Both the position numbers and the translations under genes were made by a program. This document shows positions 7,815 through 17,529 of a stretch of DNA of 36,625 nucleotides, piece after piece. Each line of letters starts with the position of its first letter. The first letter of the stretch is position 1. The notes under the pieces were generated by a model, which saw nothing but the letters and a program-made list of their open reading frames with translations, did not search any database and was not told the DNA's origin. Source of the stretch: Candidatus Omnitrophota bacterium (GTDB taxonomy: Bacteria; Hinthialibacterota; Hinthialibacteria; Hinthialibacterales; Hinthialibacteraceae); the NCBI GenBank assembly GCA_016934335.1, contig JAFGTC010000080.1, positions 1 to 36,625 of the forward strand, in the 5' to 3' direction.

Positions 7815-10800
7815 ATGATAAAACATTTTTTTCCAATCATCATGTCTATAATTATTTATGGCTATGCAATTACTTGCTATGCGGGTGAATTTGTGTATCG
7901 CTCTGAATTTTCTTCTTCAACTATAGAAGATAACCATGTTGACATCCAAGGCGCTGATTTTGGAAAGATTCCACAAGCTGACATTTCTTTTGGCGGCATA
8001 CCGATTAAAGGCGGAATCAAAGAATCGGAGGATGGTCTAGGGATGATAATTGACGCTTTGCCTGGAGAAGGCGTCATGATTTTCAGCAATCCTATTGACA
8101 ATCAATATCCTGCAATGATTCGCTGCACTATCTATTCTGAAAATCCCCAAGTTTCTGTAACAGTCGCCGCCATAGATTTAACATCCAATACATTTGTTTC
8201 AACGAATGGACCAGTCAATGGGGCTTATTTTCACAATCAATACCAGCGAGCATCCACTTTTTTTGTACCTTCGTCATCTTTGTTTCAACCCTTGATACAA
8301 ATCATTAATCAAAGCGAAACGGAAAAATTCAAAATTTTCTTAGATGACTTTGAAGTGTATTCTCTTCACGAGGATGATTATTACAATGAAGACTTCTTGG
8401 ATAATGATTCTTCTGATCCAGACGCAGCGATGACTGTTTTGCATCCGAGTATGGTTGATTTACAGTCATCTTTTGAATCGATTCCTAATGATCCATTAAG
8501 GATTGATTTTTCACATTCAACTGCAATGGAAAATGGCGTTATATTGCAGGGTGCGGATTTTGGAAAATTGCCAATGGCTGATATATCGTTTTCATCGATT
8601 CCGGTCAACAACGCATTTCCAGGAGCGACAGACGGAAATGGGGCGGTTATTACGGCAGAACCCGGCGAAGGCGCCATGATCATGTCAGAGAGCATCCTAT
8701 CGTCCTATGCAGCTATGATTCGTTGTCACGTTAGATCCGATAATCCCCATGCAATAGTAACTCTTGCCGCGATCGATCAAAGTACAAATCTATTTGTTTC
8801 TACCAATGGTCCTCAGCATGGCGACTTTTTTGTGGATCGCTATCAACGGCTTACCAATTTTTTTGTCCCTCCATCTACAGGATTCATCCCATTAATACAA
8901 GTGTTTAATGCAGGCCAAACCGATATGACAACCGTCTATATCGACAATTTTGAAGTTTATTTTTTTCTACCTGATGTTTTTTATTCGGGAGAATTATTAG
9001 ACGGCGATCAAGTAGATCCTGAAATAATAGGCGTTCGACCCATTGATGTTTTTACGCCGACGCCTTCTGAGCCTGATGTATTTACTTTTGATGGAGGAAC
9101 GTGGGATGAACTTAAATCGATGAATCCTTCTTTGCATTTCGAACAATTGATCATTGATGGGACTCTAGATCTTCCCTTGTCTTCGAGCGCAGCGATGACA
9201 GTGAATCAATTGATTATCACTCCTAACGGCAAAATTCGAGCGCCCTGGAGTGAATGTCAGTACCAGTCGGCCCCGACTCTCTCTATTTTTTCATCCGGAG
9301 ATGTAGTCATTGAAGGAGAAATACAGTTGAATGGCAGGTCGGGGACGCGCGTTACGCTGTCGCCTGAGTGTAAAAGCTGTGCAGGGCAAGCGGGGGGGAA
9401 ACTTTTCATCATTGCACAGACAATTCTGATCGAAGGTTCCATCCAATGTAATGGAGGAAGCGGCGGCGTCAGTTCACTAGGCAGTTTAGGCAGCATTCCA
9501 TGCGCCGGGGCTCAAGGTGGAGAAATCCATTTTGAAGCCCCGTCAATCATTCTTGATGGCGCTACAGTCGAATCTACAGGCGGAAATGGCGGCATTGGAT
9601 ACTCCGATGGCAATGAAAAACACGGTGCGGATGGCGCACCTGGAATAATTGATTTTGATTCGAATGGATTCGTGCAAATTGAAAACGCCAGCGTGAAGAC
9701 AGACGGAACTTTATTTTTACGAGCTCAACAAACATCGATCTATTCCAAATTCGAGAAAAATGAATTAAACGCTTCTATAAATGGAATAGCTGATAACCAA
9801 ATCCCCTTTGTCGAAATTCTTTATCCCCAAAGCAATTCGAATGTACGGGTTGATGAGCCTTTTCTGATTCGCATTCGTTCGTTTGATGCTGGAGCGGGAA
9901 TCAGCGACATTCATATTTCTGGAATGGGAATCAATATCGAGGCTTCAGTCGATGGCTTTGTTGATGGAGAAAAGGAATTTATTCTACCGCCTCCTTCTCC
10001 CATCGGCGATTCAATTACAGTAACCGTTTGGGATAATAACGGATTATCTAATTCGCAAACCGTCTTCGGCCTCAAATTATCGGGAATGCGGTATATCGAT
10101 AAAGATGAAACCTATCCTATTTCCACATCATTAGATTTTGGCGATCTTGCACTGATGGTAGATGGATCCCTTCTTGTGAGACGTTCGCAGCAAGCTTATA
10201 CGATTCAATGCGCTACTTTTGTTATGAGTGAAAGCAGTTCGATTCAAGTGGATGATGCAGATGCAAAGCGGGAAGATGTTCCATCACTTTCCATTGTGTC
10301 TAGCAATGCGATTCAAATCGATGGAATAGTTGATTTAAGCGGGAGGAGAGGGACCGGTCCGCTTGGTCGTCACGGAGAAAATGGCGGCGATTTCACTTTA
10401 CAATCTCCATGGATTGATATTGGTACGTCTGCGACCATTCACACGGATGGAGGCGATGGACGCCGATATACAGAAAACTTATTCTCTACCAGTGCAGATG
10501 GCGGGGATGCTGGAAATATAACGATGATAGCGGATCAACTGAGTCTCTCAGGGCGTTTTTCCGCCGTTGGAGGAAAAGCGGATAATGGATCAATAGGCGG
10601 ATGCGCTGAGGCGGGAGAAGGAGGCGACATAAATATTACGTACGAATACGGTGATTCATTTCATTCCCGTTTCTTCCTCACAGGAGGAGAAGCGACTCAA
10701 AGTTTCGCATGTAACAATCCTTCTCCTGGCATGGACGGGCGTTTGCTTGGCGTTTATGTTGGTCCGAAGCAGTCTGATTACTGGGTTTCAGGTGCAGAAA

Positions 10801-11207
10801 TTGAACCGAACAATGTTCTTGGAGAAGAGCAGTTTTTATTACCGCCATTCAAAATTAATGGACGAATTTCTACACAAGATCAAGGGGATTTTCTGGTAGG
10901 CGCAGAAGATGATATTCATGATGATTTGGAAGACCTATACAGGATTTCGATTACAAATCCAATGGATATTCTTGTTTATGTCGCCTATGAATCGCAAACG
11001 GCGGATCTTGATTTTCACTTAATACGTCTAAGCGATTTGTCTGTTTGGAGCAGCCAATCACGCGATATTGGTGAAACAGAAGGATTTCAAATCTTCGAAA
11101 CGGACTTAACTCCAGGCGAATATATTTTGGCAATATCTGCATGGGAAGGTCTGCCGACAGAGAACGAAATCTCATACAGCCTATTTGCGCTGCCTGGTAG
11201 ATTTTAA
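7815..11207 (+). CDS. Large secreted surface protein: two N-terminal repeats, glycine-rich beta-helix-like blocks, PPC-type C-terminus
   Basis: The protein has 1130 residues and a signal peptide (IIMSIIIYGYAITCYAGEF). Two related repeats of about 165 residues cover roughly residues 27-195 and 230-395. Both contain a block like QGADFGKxPxADISF, then PGEG, AAIDxSTNxFVSTNGP, YQR and a closing DNFEVY or DDFEVY. Residues of about 440-620 and 770-960 form two glycine- and aspartate-rich stretches (for example GGNGGIGYSDGN, GEGGDINITYEYG), typical of stacked beta-strands. The last 100 residues resemble a PPC (pre-peptidase C-terminal) domain (DLYRISITNP, LTPGEYILAISAW). Surface display and glycan binding are inference. 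No catalytic motif is seen. The stop is 77 bases before the next start. Confidence 0.75.
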   Translation: MIKHFFPIIMSIIIYGYAITCYAGEFVYRSEFSSSTIEDNHVDIQGADFGKIPQADISFGGIPIKGGIKESEDGLGMIIDALPGEGVMIFSNPIDNQYPAMIRCTIYSENPQVSVTVAAIDLTSNTFVSTNGPVNGAYFHNQYQRASTFFVPSSSLFQPLIQIINQSETEKFKIFLDDFEVYSLHEDDYYNEDFLDNDSSDPDAAMTVLHPSMVDLQSSFESIPNDPLRIDFSHSTAMENGVILQGADFGKLPMADISFSSIPVNNAFPGATDGNGAVITAEPGEGAMIMSESILSSYAAMIRCHVRSDNPHAIVTLAAIDQSTNLFVSTNGPQHGDFFVDRYQRLTNFFVPPSTGFIPLIQVFNAGQTDMTTVYIDNFEVYFFLPDVFYSGELLDGDQVDPEIIGVRPIDVFTPTPSEPDVFTFDGGTWDELKSMNPSLHFEQLIIDGTLDLPLSSSAAMTVNQLIITPNGKIRAPWSECQYQSAPTLSIFSSGDVVIEGEIQLNGRSGTRVTLSPECKSCAGQAGGKLFIIAQTILIEGSIQCNGGSGGVSSLGSLGSIPCAGAQGGEIHFEAPSIILDGATVESTGGNGGIGYSDGNEKHGADGAPGIIDFDSNGFVQIENASVKTDGTLFLRAQQTSIYSKFEKNELNASINGIADNQIPFVEILYPQSNSNVRVDEPFLIRIRSFDAGAGISDIHISGMGINIEASVDGFVDGEKEFILPPPSPIGDSITVTVWDNNGLSNSQTVFGLKLSGMRYIDKDETYPISTSLDFGDLALMVDGSLLVRRSQQAYTIQCATFVMSESSSIQVDDADAKREDVPSLSIVSSNAIQIDGIVDLSGRRGTGPLGRHGENGGDFTLQSPWIDIGTSATIHTDGGDGRRYTENLFSTSADGGDAGNITMIADQLSLSGRFSAVGGKADNGSIGGCAEAGEGGDINITYEYGDSFHSRFFLTGGEATQSFACNNPSPGMDGRLLGVYVGPKQSDYWVSGAEIEPNNVLGEEQFLLPPFKINGRISTQDQGDFLVGAEDDIHDDLEDLYRISITNPMDILVYVAYESQTADLDFHLIRLSDLSVWSSQSRDIGETEGFQIFETDLTPGEYILAISAWEGLPTENEISYSLFALPGRF

Positions 11208-11284
11208 TGAGGCATATTTTCTTCAATTTCCACTCCGCTCCGTGGGGCCATCATCCGCATAGTAATATCGCCATAGAAAGGTTT

Positions 11285-14212
11285 ATGATGCGTTCAAAAC
11301 GATTTTTCAATCTCAGACTTTACTACGCGCCCCTCTTTATCTCTCTCTTGATTCTCTCTTCTGGAAACCTGCAAGCCATGGATAATTCCATCGCGCATCA
11401 TATCTCCGCGCATCGCCTGGAGCCGCGCGAACACCCAGACGACTCCAGGCGTTTTGTAAAACCGCCGGATTGGAACACCTTCGGAAACCGGACGCGGTTC
11501 ACCTGCCTGCGCGGATTTACCATCCAGGACGATCAGATAATCAATTTTAACGAGGAACTGGATAAATATACTCGCACCTATCCATTGGGCGACATAATCT
11601 GGCCGTCATACTCAATCTTGTTCGCCAAGAACCTCGGCGACCTGGCCGACGAGATCAAACGCAGAAACCTTTTCCTGTTCGACATTTGGGGATACGTTCC
11701 CGGCTCCGGCCCGGGAGGATACTGGCAGCAATACAAGCCTCCGGCTGGCGTCTTCGACCTTCTGCAATCGAAACTGGGAGAACGCTGGCTGGGCATGGAT
11801 GTGGGAGAACAAGACGGTCGCTACATCGGCGGCTATGCATCCCAGATGATTTCTTATTCTTCCGACCGCTTTCACCAATACCTGAATTTTCAACATCACT
11901 TTCAGCGGATGTGCGACGACCTGGGCAACAAAATGTCGACGCTGGCATCCCTCAATTTTGGGCATTACTTTTTAAAGGAGGGCGTTTACACACTGATCGG
12001 CGCGGAAACCGCCCAGGGACTTCCCAACGGGCAAATCTACTATTCTTTTATCCGCGGTGCGGGAAAACAGTACGGAGTTCCCTGGTTCGGCAACGCATCG
12101 ATTTTCAATCGGTGGGGATATAAAACCTACGGAAGCGAAGGTGAGGATCATAGTCCGACCAAGGGAACAAGCCTGAGTTTGTTGAAACGCCTGATCTACA
12201 GCCACATCCTGTATAACTGCGTGTTCGCCGGTTTTGAAAACGGCTGGTTCGATGGGAAGGGAAATCTCTCCCCCATTGGTCAAATCCAGGCATCCGCCCG
12301 CCAATGGATACAAGAGCAGGGCCAGCCAGGCGAAATGATCACTCCCATCGCCTTGATGCTGGATTTCTACTCGGGGTGGTCGTTCCCTCGCCATTTGTAC
12401 TCGGGAAACGTTTACCGAGTCTGGGGCAATCTGCCTTACCAAGCAGGCGATTACCTGACCGACGGCGTACTGGATATGCTATATCCAGGTTACCAGGATT
12501 CTTCCTATTTTCATAACGAGAAAGGATTCCTGACCGCGACTCCCTATGGCGACTCCGCGGACTGCCTCCTTAGTGACGCCCCCTTGTGGCTGCTTAAACG
12601 CTATGCAGTGCTCGTAATCGCCGGGGAATTGCGTGGTGGATTGGAACTTCGAGATAAACTTCGCCTGTATGTCGAATCCGGCGGCCATCTGATCATCACC
12701 GCCGGCAGCCTGGCCAAATTTCCTGGAGGATTCGCTGGCATTCAAACCGGCGGGCCGCCGCGATTGGTCTCGCCGGTTACAGTGATTATCGGTGAGGAAG
12801 CGAGCGAGGAAGAATATCCATTTTCGCTATATCCGCTGACATTTCCTTCAAACACAAGCATTTTAGCTCAATGTGGAGAACTGCCTGCCACTGTCGAAAT
12901 CACTTCGGGATCGGGATGCGTCACCGTGTTTGCCAGTCCATTTGGCGTATATGAAGAACCGGCGACGGCGAGACCAATCACCAGCCAAGAAGATCAACCC
13001 TTGCCAAATTCCTATCCACTCTTGAATCATGTCCGCATCGTGCTGGATAAAATTTTCCACGAACAAAAACTGTTCGACGTAGGAAATGAACTCAGTCTGA
13101 TTACTTGCCGAAAAAGTGCAGGCGAATACATACTGGGAATCGGCAACAACAGTTGGGACGAAAAGCCGCTGCACATCGCTTCCAACTGCGGGCCCATTGT
13201 TTCAATCCAGGAACTGCCCCTCGATCAATCGGAAAAACAATCCATCGGCTATTTGCCGGAAAGCGTGCAAAACAAGAATCTCGGCGTCAGTGGGGATAAT
13301 GCAATTGCGGGAGGCGATATCCGAATCTTCGCTGTGAAAGTGCAAGAACAATCCATCGAACTGATTCCTCACGAAAAGCCCGAGGCTCGCCCAGCCGGCC
13401 GAATACTCCCGTTGCGGGATATCGATTCCATTCAAAAAGCCATCCTGGCCCGGCCCACTTTTTTTGAGCACTACGACGGCGTCTCAGTTGACTGGAATTA
13501 TCTGCGCAAAAGAGCGCAAGACGCTTTACGCAGCGAAGCCGGATGGATCACCCGGCAGAGCTTGCGCATCATCGTTGATCTGTCGCCCGGAATCAACTTG
13601 TACCCGGATTTGCGGCTGATAGACAACGATCCGGAAGAATACGCAAAAAGCATGGATATCATCAAAGACATCCTGGTGAAAATGGAAATCCTCCATTCAC
13701 ACGACCTGCTGTTGTCATTGCATCGCTTCCCCGAAAATAATTTTACAGAGGAACAGACATGGAATTCTTATGACAGTACTCTGAAAGAAATCTGCCAACT
13801 CGCGGAGAAACATTCCATCACCGTTTATCTGCGAATGACGCCCAACAAGCCGCCCTGGAGCCTGAAAGCCGCCGTGCAGTTCATGGACCGGCTTGCCGCG
13901 CCTAATTTTCGCCTGGCGCCATGCACGGCGCTGCTTTTATCACAACTCATCCCAATTGATGAAATATCAACAATACAAAACCGTATTGGATTATGGCTGC
14001 TTAGTTCACCATCCTCCGATATAAGCGGGCGGCTCTGGAACGCAAACGCCCCTATCAGCAATTATCCAGAAACAAGCAGGCTGCAAGAAATCCTTGCAAC
14101 CGCTCCCAATGCTCCTGTACTTTTTGATGCACTCTACAGCTCGCAGGATGAAGAATATTTGGACGCCCAAGCACTGGAGCATTTGCAGATAAAATCTATG
14201 GATAAGAAATAG
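11285..14212 (+). CDS. Secreted multidomain glycosidase-like protein with GATase-like and xylose-isomerase-like domains
   Basis: An ATG overlapping the previous stop (11207) is open, but the start at 11285 gives a clean signal peptide (MMRSKRFFNLRLYYAPLFIS..., cleavage near LQA) and has AAAGG before it. The protein has 975 residues. Residues of about 50-400 look like a glycosidase TIM barrel, with acidic candidates in WLGMDVGEQDGRY and FAGFENGWFDGKG. Residues of about 425-475 (WLLKRYAVLVIAGEL, YVESGGHLIITAG) look like the GATase-like domain that follows the barrel in GH42-type enzymes. From about 750 to the end is a second barrel-like part resembling sugar-phosphate isomerase/AP-endonuclease-2 proteins (SLRIIVDLSPGIN, LLSLHRFPENN, VYLRMTPNKPP). 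I cannot assign a GH family, and activity is unproven. Confidence 0.6.
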   Translation: MMRSKRFFNLRLYYAPLFISLLILSSGNLQAMDNSIAHHISAHRLEPREHPDDSRRFVKPPDWNTFGNRTRFTCLRGFTIQDDQIINFNEELDKYTRTYPLGDIIWPSYSILFAKNLGDLADEIKRRNLFLFDIWGYVPGSGPGGYWQQYKPPAGVFDLLQSKLGERWLGMDVGEQDGRYIGGYASQMISYSSDRFHQYLNFQHHFQRMCDDLGNKMSTLASLNFGHYFLKEGVYTLIGAETAQGLPNGQIYYSFIRGAGKQYGVPWFGNASIFNRWGYKTYGSEGEDHSPTKGTSLSLLKRLIYSHILYNCVFAGFENGWFDGKGNLSPIGQIQASARQWIQEQGQPGEMITPIALMLDFYSGWSFPRHLYSGNVYRVWGNLPYQAGDYLTDGVLDMLYPGYQDSSYFHNEKGFLTATPYGDSADCLLSDAPLWLLKRYAVLVIAGELRGGLELRDKLRLYVESGGHLIITAGSLAKFPGGFAGIQTGGPPRLVSPVTVIIGEEASEEEYPFSLYPLTFPSNTSILAQCGELPATVEITSGSGCVTVFASPFGVYEEPATARPITSQEDQPLPNSYPLLNHVRIVLDKIFHEQKLFDVGNELSLITCRKSAGEYILGIGNNSWDEKPLHIASNCGPIVSIQELPLDQSEKQSIGYLPESVQNKNLGVSGDNAIAGGDIRIFAVKVQEQSIELIPHEKPEARPAGRILPLRDIDSIQKAILARPTFFEHYDGVSVDWNYLRKRAQDALRSEAGWITRQSLRIIVDLSPGINLYPDLRLIDNDPEEYAKSMDIIKDILVKMEILHSHDLLLSLHRFPENNFTEEQTWNSYDSTLKEICQLAEKHSITVYLRMTPNKPPWSLKAAVQFMDRLAAPNFRLAPCTALLLSQLIPIDEISTIQNRIGLWLLSSPSSDISGRLWNANAPISNYPETSRLQEILATAPNAPVLFDALYSSQDEEYLDAQALEHLQIKSMDKK

Positions 14213-14229
14213 GCGCCGAGGAGATAATC

Positions 14230-15771
14230 ATGCGCACGAATTCAATTCCCGCTTTACTGATATTCACCCTCGTATGTCTTTCCTCATTCGGCCAAACGCT
14301 TGACATCTCTGATCTCGCTCAATTGACGCCGGGCAAGACTTATGCACAAAACGCACTCTGGATCGAAAACGCGTTGAGCGCCCGGTTCGACGCGTCAAAG
14401 AAAGTCGTCGCGGCGGATGTGACCGGCCCGGCGGTGATCACCATGATCCATTTCGCCATGCCCCAAACGCTGGAATTAAACCGTGATTTGTTGCTGAAAA
14501 TATACTGGGATGGAGAAGCCTCGCCCAGCGTGGATGCACCGTTAGTCGATTTTTTCTGCGATCCAGCCGGTCAGCGAGAAACTATCAGCACGGTTCTGGT
14601 GAACAAGCAAAGGGGATACAACGCCTATTTCCCCATGCCATTCCGACGTTCGGCGCGTATTGAACTGGTTTATGACGGCCTCGTCGAGCCGGGTGAAGAT
14701 CTATGGAAAATCATGCCTTGTTACAGCTACGTCATGGTGCGCACTTTACCGGAAATCAGCGGCGACGCGGCGTATTTCCACGCCTATTGGCGCCAGGAAG
14801 GATTGTTATTGGGGGAAAAGGAATACCAAGCGCTGGACGCCAGGGGACGAGGAAAATTTGTTGGCTGGAATCTGACCGTGCGCCGGCCGGGCCGATCCAA
14901 TTACCCGGTGGACGAAAACGCTAAGTTCTATATCGACGGCAAAGAGGAGCCCTCTATTGAATTGCAAGGCATCGAAGATTCCTTCGGTTTCAGCTGGGGA
15001 TTCCCACCCGAAGATATTCTCAATCCTTATACGGGATACGTTAAATACTTCGAGGGCGCAGCAGCCTACCGCTTCTTTATCCAAGATTCCATTTCCTTTG
15101 AACGATCATTGCGAGTCGCCGTCGACTTCGGGAAGAACGAGAATCCGATATTCCGCCGGGAATACTCCAAGCCAGGCAATGAACTGCAACTCTCCAGCGT
15201 CGTGTACTGGTACCAGCAAGAACCGCACGCGCCGCTGCCCCCTATGCCATCCGCACAGGATCGCCGCCCCGCTCCGGAAGATCCGTTCTGGCCCAGCGAA
15301 GAAAAACTGCCCTCCAAAGAAGAATTGCACAGCCGGGGAGTGAAACTGGAAATGCTCTGCGGACACAAACCGGAAGAAATAATCTATGCCGAATCCGGCT
15401 ACAAAGCCGAGGTGAAACAGGGATTCAGCTGGGACGGCTTTCCCCCGCCGGTCTATCATTGCCGCGCCGATGCAAAAGAACTGATCATCGAACTAACCGT
15501 TCCGCCGCGCGTGACAGGAACAGTGCGCTTGTACGCCATCGATGCAGACAACTTCCAGGGAGGAAGAAAAGAAGAAATCCTTGTCAACCAAAAATCGCAG
15601 GGAGTCCTCGATCACTTCCAGGAAGGATGCTGGCTGGAATGCCCCGTAACCGCACAGGATACCCCTGAAGGAAAAATCCTCATCCGCGCCAAGAATCTTC
15701 GCCGGGACGCCAACGCAGTCCTCTCCATCGTGGAATGGGTGGAAAAAAAACACGGCATGAAATACCATTAA
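14230..15771 (+). CDS. GH172 (DUF2961) secreted protein
   Basis: The protein has 513 residues, a signal peptide (IPALLIFTLVCLSSFGQ) and a GAGGAG ribosome site, and begins 17 bases after the previous stop. The GH172 signature is clear: IYWDGEASPSVDAPLVDFF (about residues 92-110), YNAYFPMPFRRSARI, YFHAYWRQE (about 180), KFYIDGKEEPSIELQGIEDSF (about 231-252) and YRFFIQDSISFERSLRVAVDFG. Characterised GH172 enzymes act on furanosides such as alpha-D-fructofuranosides and D-arabinan. The usual GTEDYF motif is here GIEDSF, keeping the glutamate. A C-terminal extension of about 150 residues follows the GH172 core. The gene belongs to the same run as its neighbours, which points to a furanose-containing glycan. 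Confidence 0.85.
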   Translation: MRTNSIPALLIFTLVCLSSFGQTLDISDLAQLTPGKTYAQNALWIENALSARFDASKKVVAADVTGPAVITMIHFAMPQTLELNRDLLLKIYWDGEASPSVDAPLVDFFCDPAGQRETISTVLVNKQRGYNAYFPMPFRRSARIELVYDGLVEPGEDLWKIMPCYSYVMVRTLPEISGDAAYFHAYWRQEGLLLGEKEYQALDARGRGKFVGWNLTVRRPGRSNYPVDENAKFYIDGKEEPSIELQGIEDSFGFSWGFPPEDILNPYTGYVKYFEGAAAYRFFIQDSISFERSLRVAVDFGKNENPIFRREYSKPGNELQLSSVVYWYQQEPHAPLPPMPSAQDRRPAPEDPFWPSEEKLPSKEELHSRGVKLEMLCGHKPEEIIYAESGYKAEVKQGFSWDGFPPPVYHCRADAKELIIELTVPPRVTGTVRLYAIDADNFQGGRKEEILVNQKSQGVLDHFQEGCWLECPVTAQDTPEGKILIRAKNLRRDANAVLSIVEWVEKKHGMKYH

Positions 15772-15827
15772 GCGGATGATATCCCTGTAATTATCCAGTT
15801 AAAAAATGGATTTCAGGAGAATTTCCG

Positions 15828-17096
15828 ATGTTGAAAGCAATTGTTTCCTCTCTTCTCGTTTTGATCCTGTCTTCCGGCATGGCGTGGAGCGAATTGAACG
15901 CCGCCGACTTCGGCGCAAAAACGGATGGTTCGGATTGCACCGCGGCGATTCAAGCCGCGCTGGATAAAGCCGGTGAAAAGGGCGACAAGGTCACACTCCC
16001 CGCTGGACAATACCGTGTGGAAGGAACATTGTCGATCCCGGAAGGAGTAACGCTGGAAGGCGTCTGGCCCGGTCCGCACGCCTCGCACCTGGACAAAGGC
16101 ACGGTGCTATTGGCGTACGCCAACCGGAGCATCGAAAGCGGTGCGCCGTTCCTATCCCTGCAAACCTCCAGCACAGTCAAGGGATTGACGATTTTCTATC
16201 CCGAACAGACCGTCGAGGATATTCAACCCTATCCCTGGACCATCCAGGGACGCGGCCAGCATTACAACGCGCTGGACGTGACGATTGTCAACGCGTACAA
16301 CGGCGTCGATTGCGGAACCTATCACAACGAGGGGCATCACCTCCGCAACGTGCTGATCTGCGCCCTGCGGCGCGGCGTCCTTATCGATCAAACCACGGAT
16401 ATCGGGCGCTTGGAAAACGTTCACATCCACAACGTCTACTGGTGGCGGGTCAGTAATCCTTACCGATTGACCGCTGAGCAGATCAAGCAGTTGGAGCAAT
16501 ACACAGTGGACCATTTGGAAGGCTTCATCATTGGACGAACCGACTGGGAATACATGTCCAATTGTTTTGTCATCTGGGCCAAAACCGGTTTTCGCTTCAC
16601 GGATCTGGGTCACGGATTGCCCAATGTCATGCTGACGCAATGCGGGCCGGATATATCGCCGTGCGGCGTCGCCGTGGAAAAAGTACAGAAACACGCCGGA
16701 ATCACGTTTGAAAACTGCCAGTTCATGTCCGGCTTGGAAATTCATCCCAGCAACGAAGGCCCTGTTAAATTAACCAACTGCGGATTTTGGGGCGGCTCGG
16801 AAAGCGGTTCGCAAATCATCCAGGAGGGATCCGGCGCGTTGACTCTCACCGGCTGCCACTTCACCGAATGGAATCAGCCCGAAGACAAACCTTACATCAA
16901 GGCGACAAACGGCTCACTGATCGTACAAGGATGCGAATTTTTCGAACGGAAAAAGGCGTCTCCCGATATCATGATCGGCGATCGCATCCAAACCGCCGTA
17001 ATCATGGGCAGCAAACTGAGCGGTCCTGACAAAATATCAGCGCCCCAAGACAGGCCGGGGCAAGTGCAGGCGCTGGGTAATGTTTTTGTAAAATAG
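15828..17096 (+). CDS. Secreted pectate-lyase-superfamily beta-helix protein
   Basis: The protein has 422 residues, with signal peptide LKAIVSSLLVLILSSGMAWS and AGGAG before the start. The N-terminus (ADFGAKTDGSDCTAAIQAAL, then LPAGQYRVEGTLSIPEGVTLEG) is the classical opening of pectate-lyase-3/GH28-type right-handed beta-helices. Later turns show the ladder pattern, for example NALDVTIVNAYNGVD, NVLICALRRGVLIDQ and FENCQFMSGLEIHPSNEGPVKLTNCGFWGG. No definite catalytic set can be read, so it may be a lyase, a hydrolase or a binding protein. It closes the four-gene run, 56 bases after the GH172 gene. Confidence 0.75.
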   Translation: MLKAIVSSLLVLILSSGMAWSELNAADFGAKTDGSDCTAAIQAALDKAGEKGDKVTLPAGQYRVEGTLSIPEGVTLEGVWPGPHASHLDKGTVLLAYANRSIESGAPFLSLQTSSTVKGLTIFYPEQTVEDIQPYPWTIQGRGQHYNALDVTIVNAYNGVDCGTYHNEGHHLRNVLICALRRGVLIDQTTDIGRLENVHIHNVYWWRVSNPYRLTAEQIKQLEQYTVDHLEGFIIGRTDWEYMSNCFVIWAKTGFRFTDLGHGLPNVMLTQCGPDISPCGVAVEKVQKHAGITFENCQFMSGLEIHPSNEGPVKLTNCGFWGGSESGSQIIQEGSGALTLTGCHFTEWNQPEDKPYIKATNGSLIVQGCEFFERKKASPDIMIGDRIQTAVIMGSKLSGPDKISAPQDRPGQVQALGNVFVK

Positions 17097-17142
17097 ATTA
17101 TTTCGAGATCATGGCTCCGCAATCTGATCCAGTCTCAGGACG

Positions 17143-17337
17143 TCAATTCGGCCATCTTCTTCGCGGAATAGGTGGAAAATAATTTTCATAATCCAAATCC
17201 AGATAGCGCTTGTTGAACCAGGTCGGATCGGCAAGCCCGAACGTGTGGAGCCCGGGAACCAGGGATGCCAGCTGATCACAAAAAGAAACGCTGGCCAACA
17301 AACTTGAGAGCATCAACTGGGGATCGCATGCTTCTCG
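17143..17337 (-). pseudogene. C-terminal remnant of an unrecognised gene
   Basis: On the minus strand a frame of 64 codons is bounded by a TAG upstream and ends at TGA (17145-17143). It ends LADPTWFNKRYLDLDYENY, then FPPIPRRRWPN. The tail is rich in aromatic residues and prolines and looks like a real protein end rather than chance coding, but I cannot name the family. The rest of the gap 17097-17529 holds only the promoter below. Confidence 0.3.
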
Positions 17338-17436
17338 CTAGGGAAGGACGTTTTTCATTCCATCCGAGAAAAGCGATCCGTGTTTATATTCTTGTACAAA
17401 CTTAATCCTCACATGAGAATTTTTTGAAAAAAAATC

Positions 17437-17465
17437 TTGACAGAACTCGATTCTCTTTAGAAAAT
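17437..17465 (+). promoter_or_regulatory. Promoter candidate for the PcfJ-like gene
   Basis: A perfect TTGACA at 17437-17442 is followed after 17 bases by GAAAAT (17460-17465), a 4-of-6 match to the -10 consensus. An AAGATC/GATCTT inverted repeat with an 18-base gap follows directly (from 17467) and could be an operator. The start codon at 17530 is about 60 bases downstream. Confidence 0.4.
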
Positions 17466-17529
17466 CAAGATCTTTCCATCAAATAGATATGATCTTTCTT
17501 GCAATAATAAATGAAATCGGGTTGAGAAG

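Noticed and set aside
11207-11284. ATG overlapping the previous stop as the start of the 975-residue protein
   Set aside because: It would put 26 polar residues before a clean signal peptide; the later ATG has AAAGG in front.
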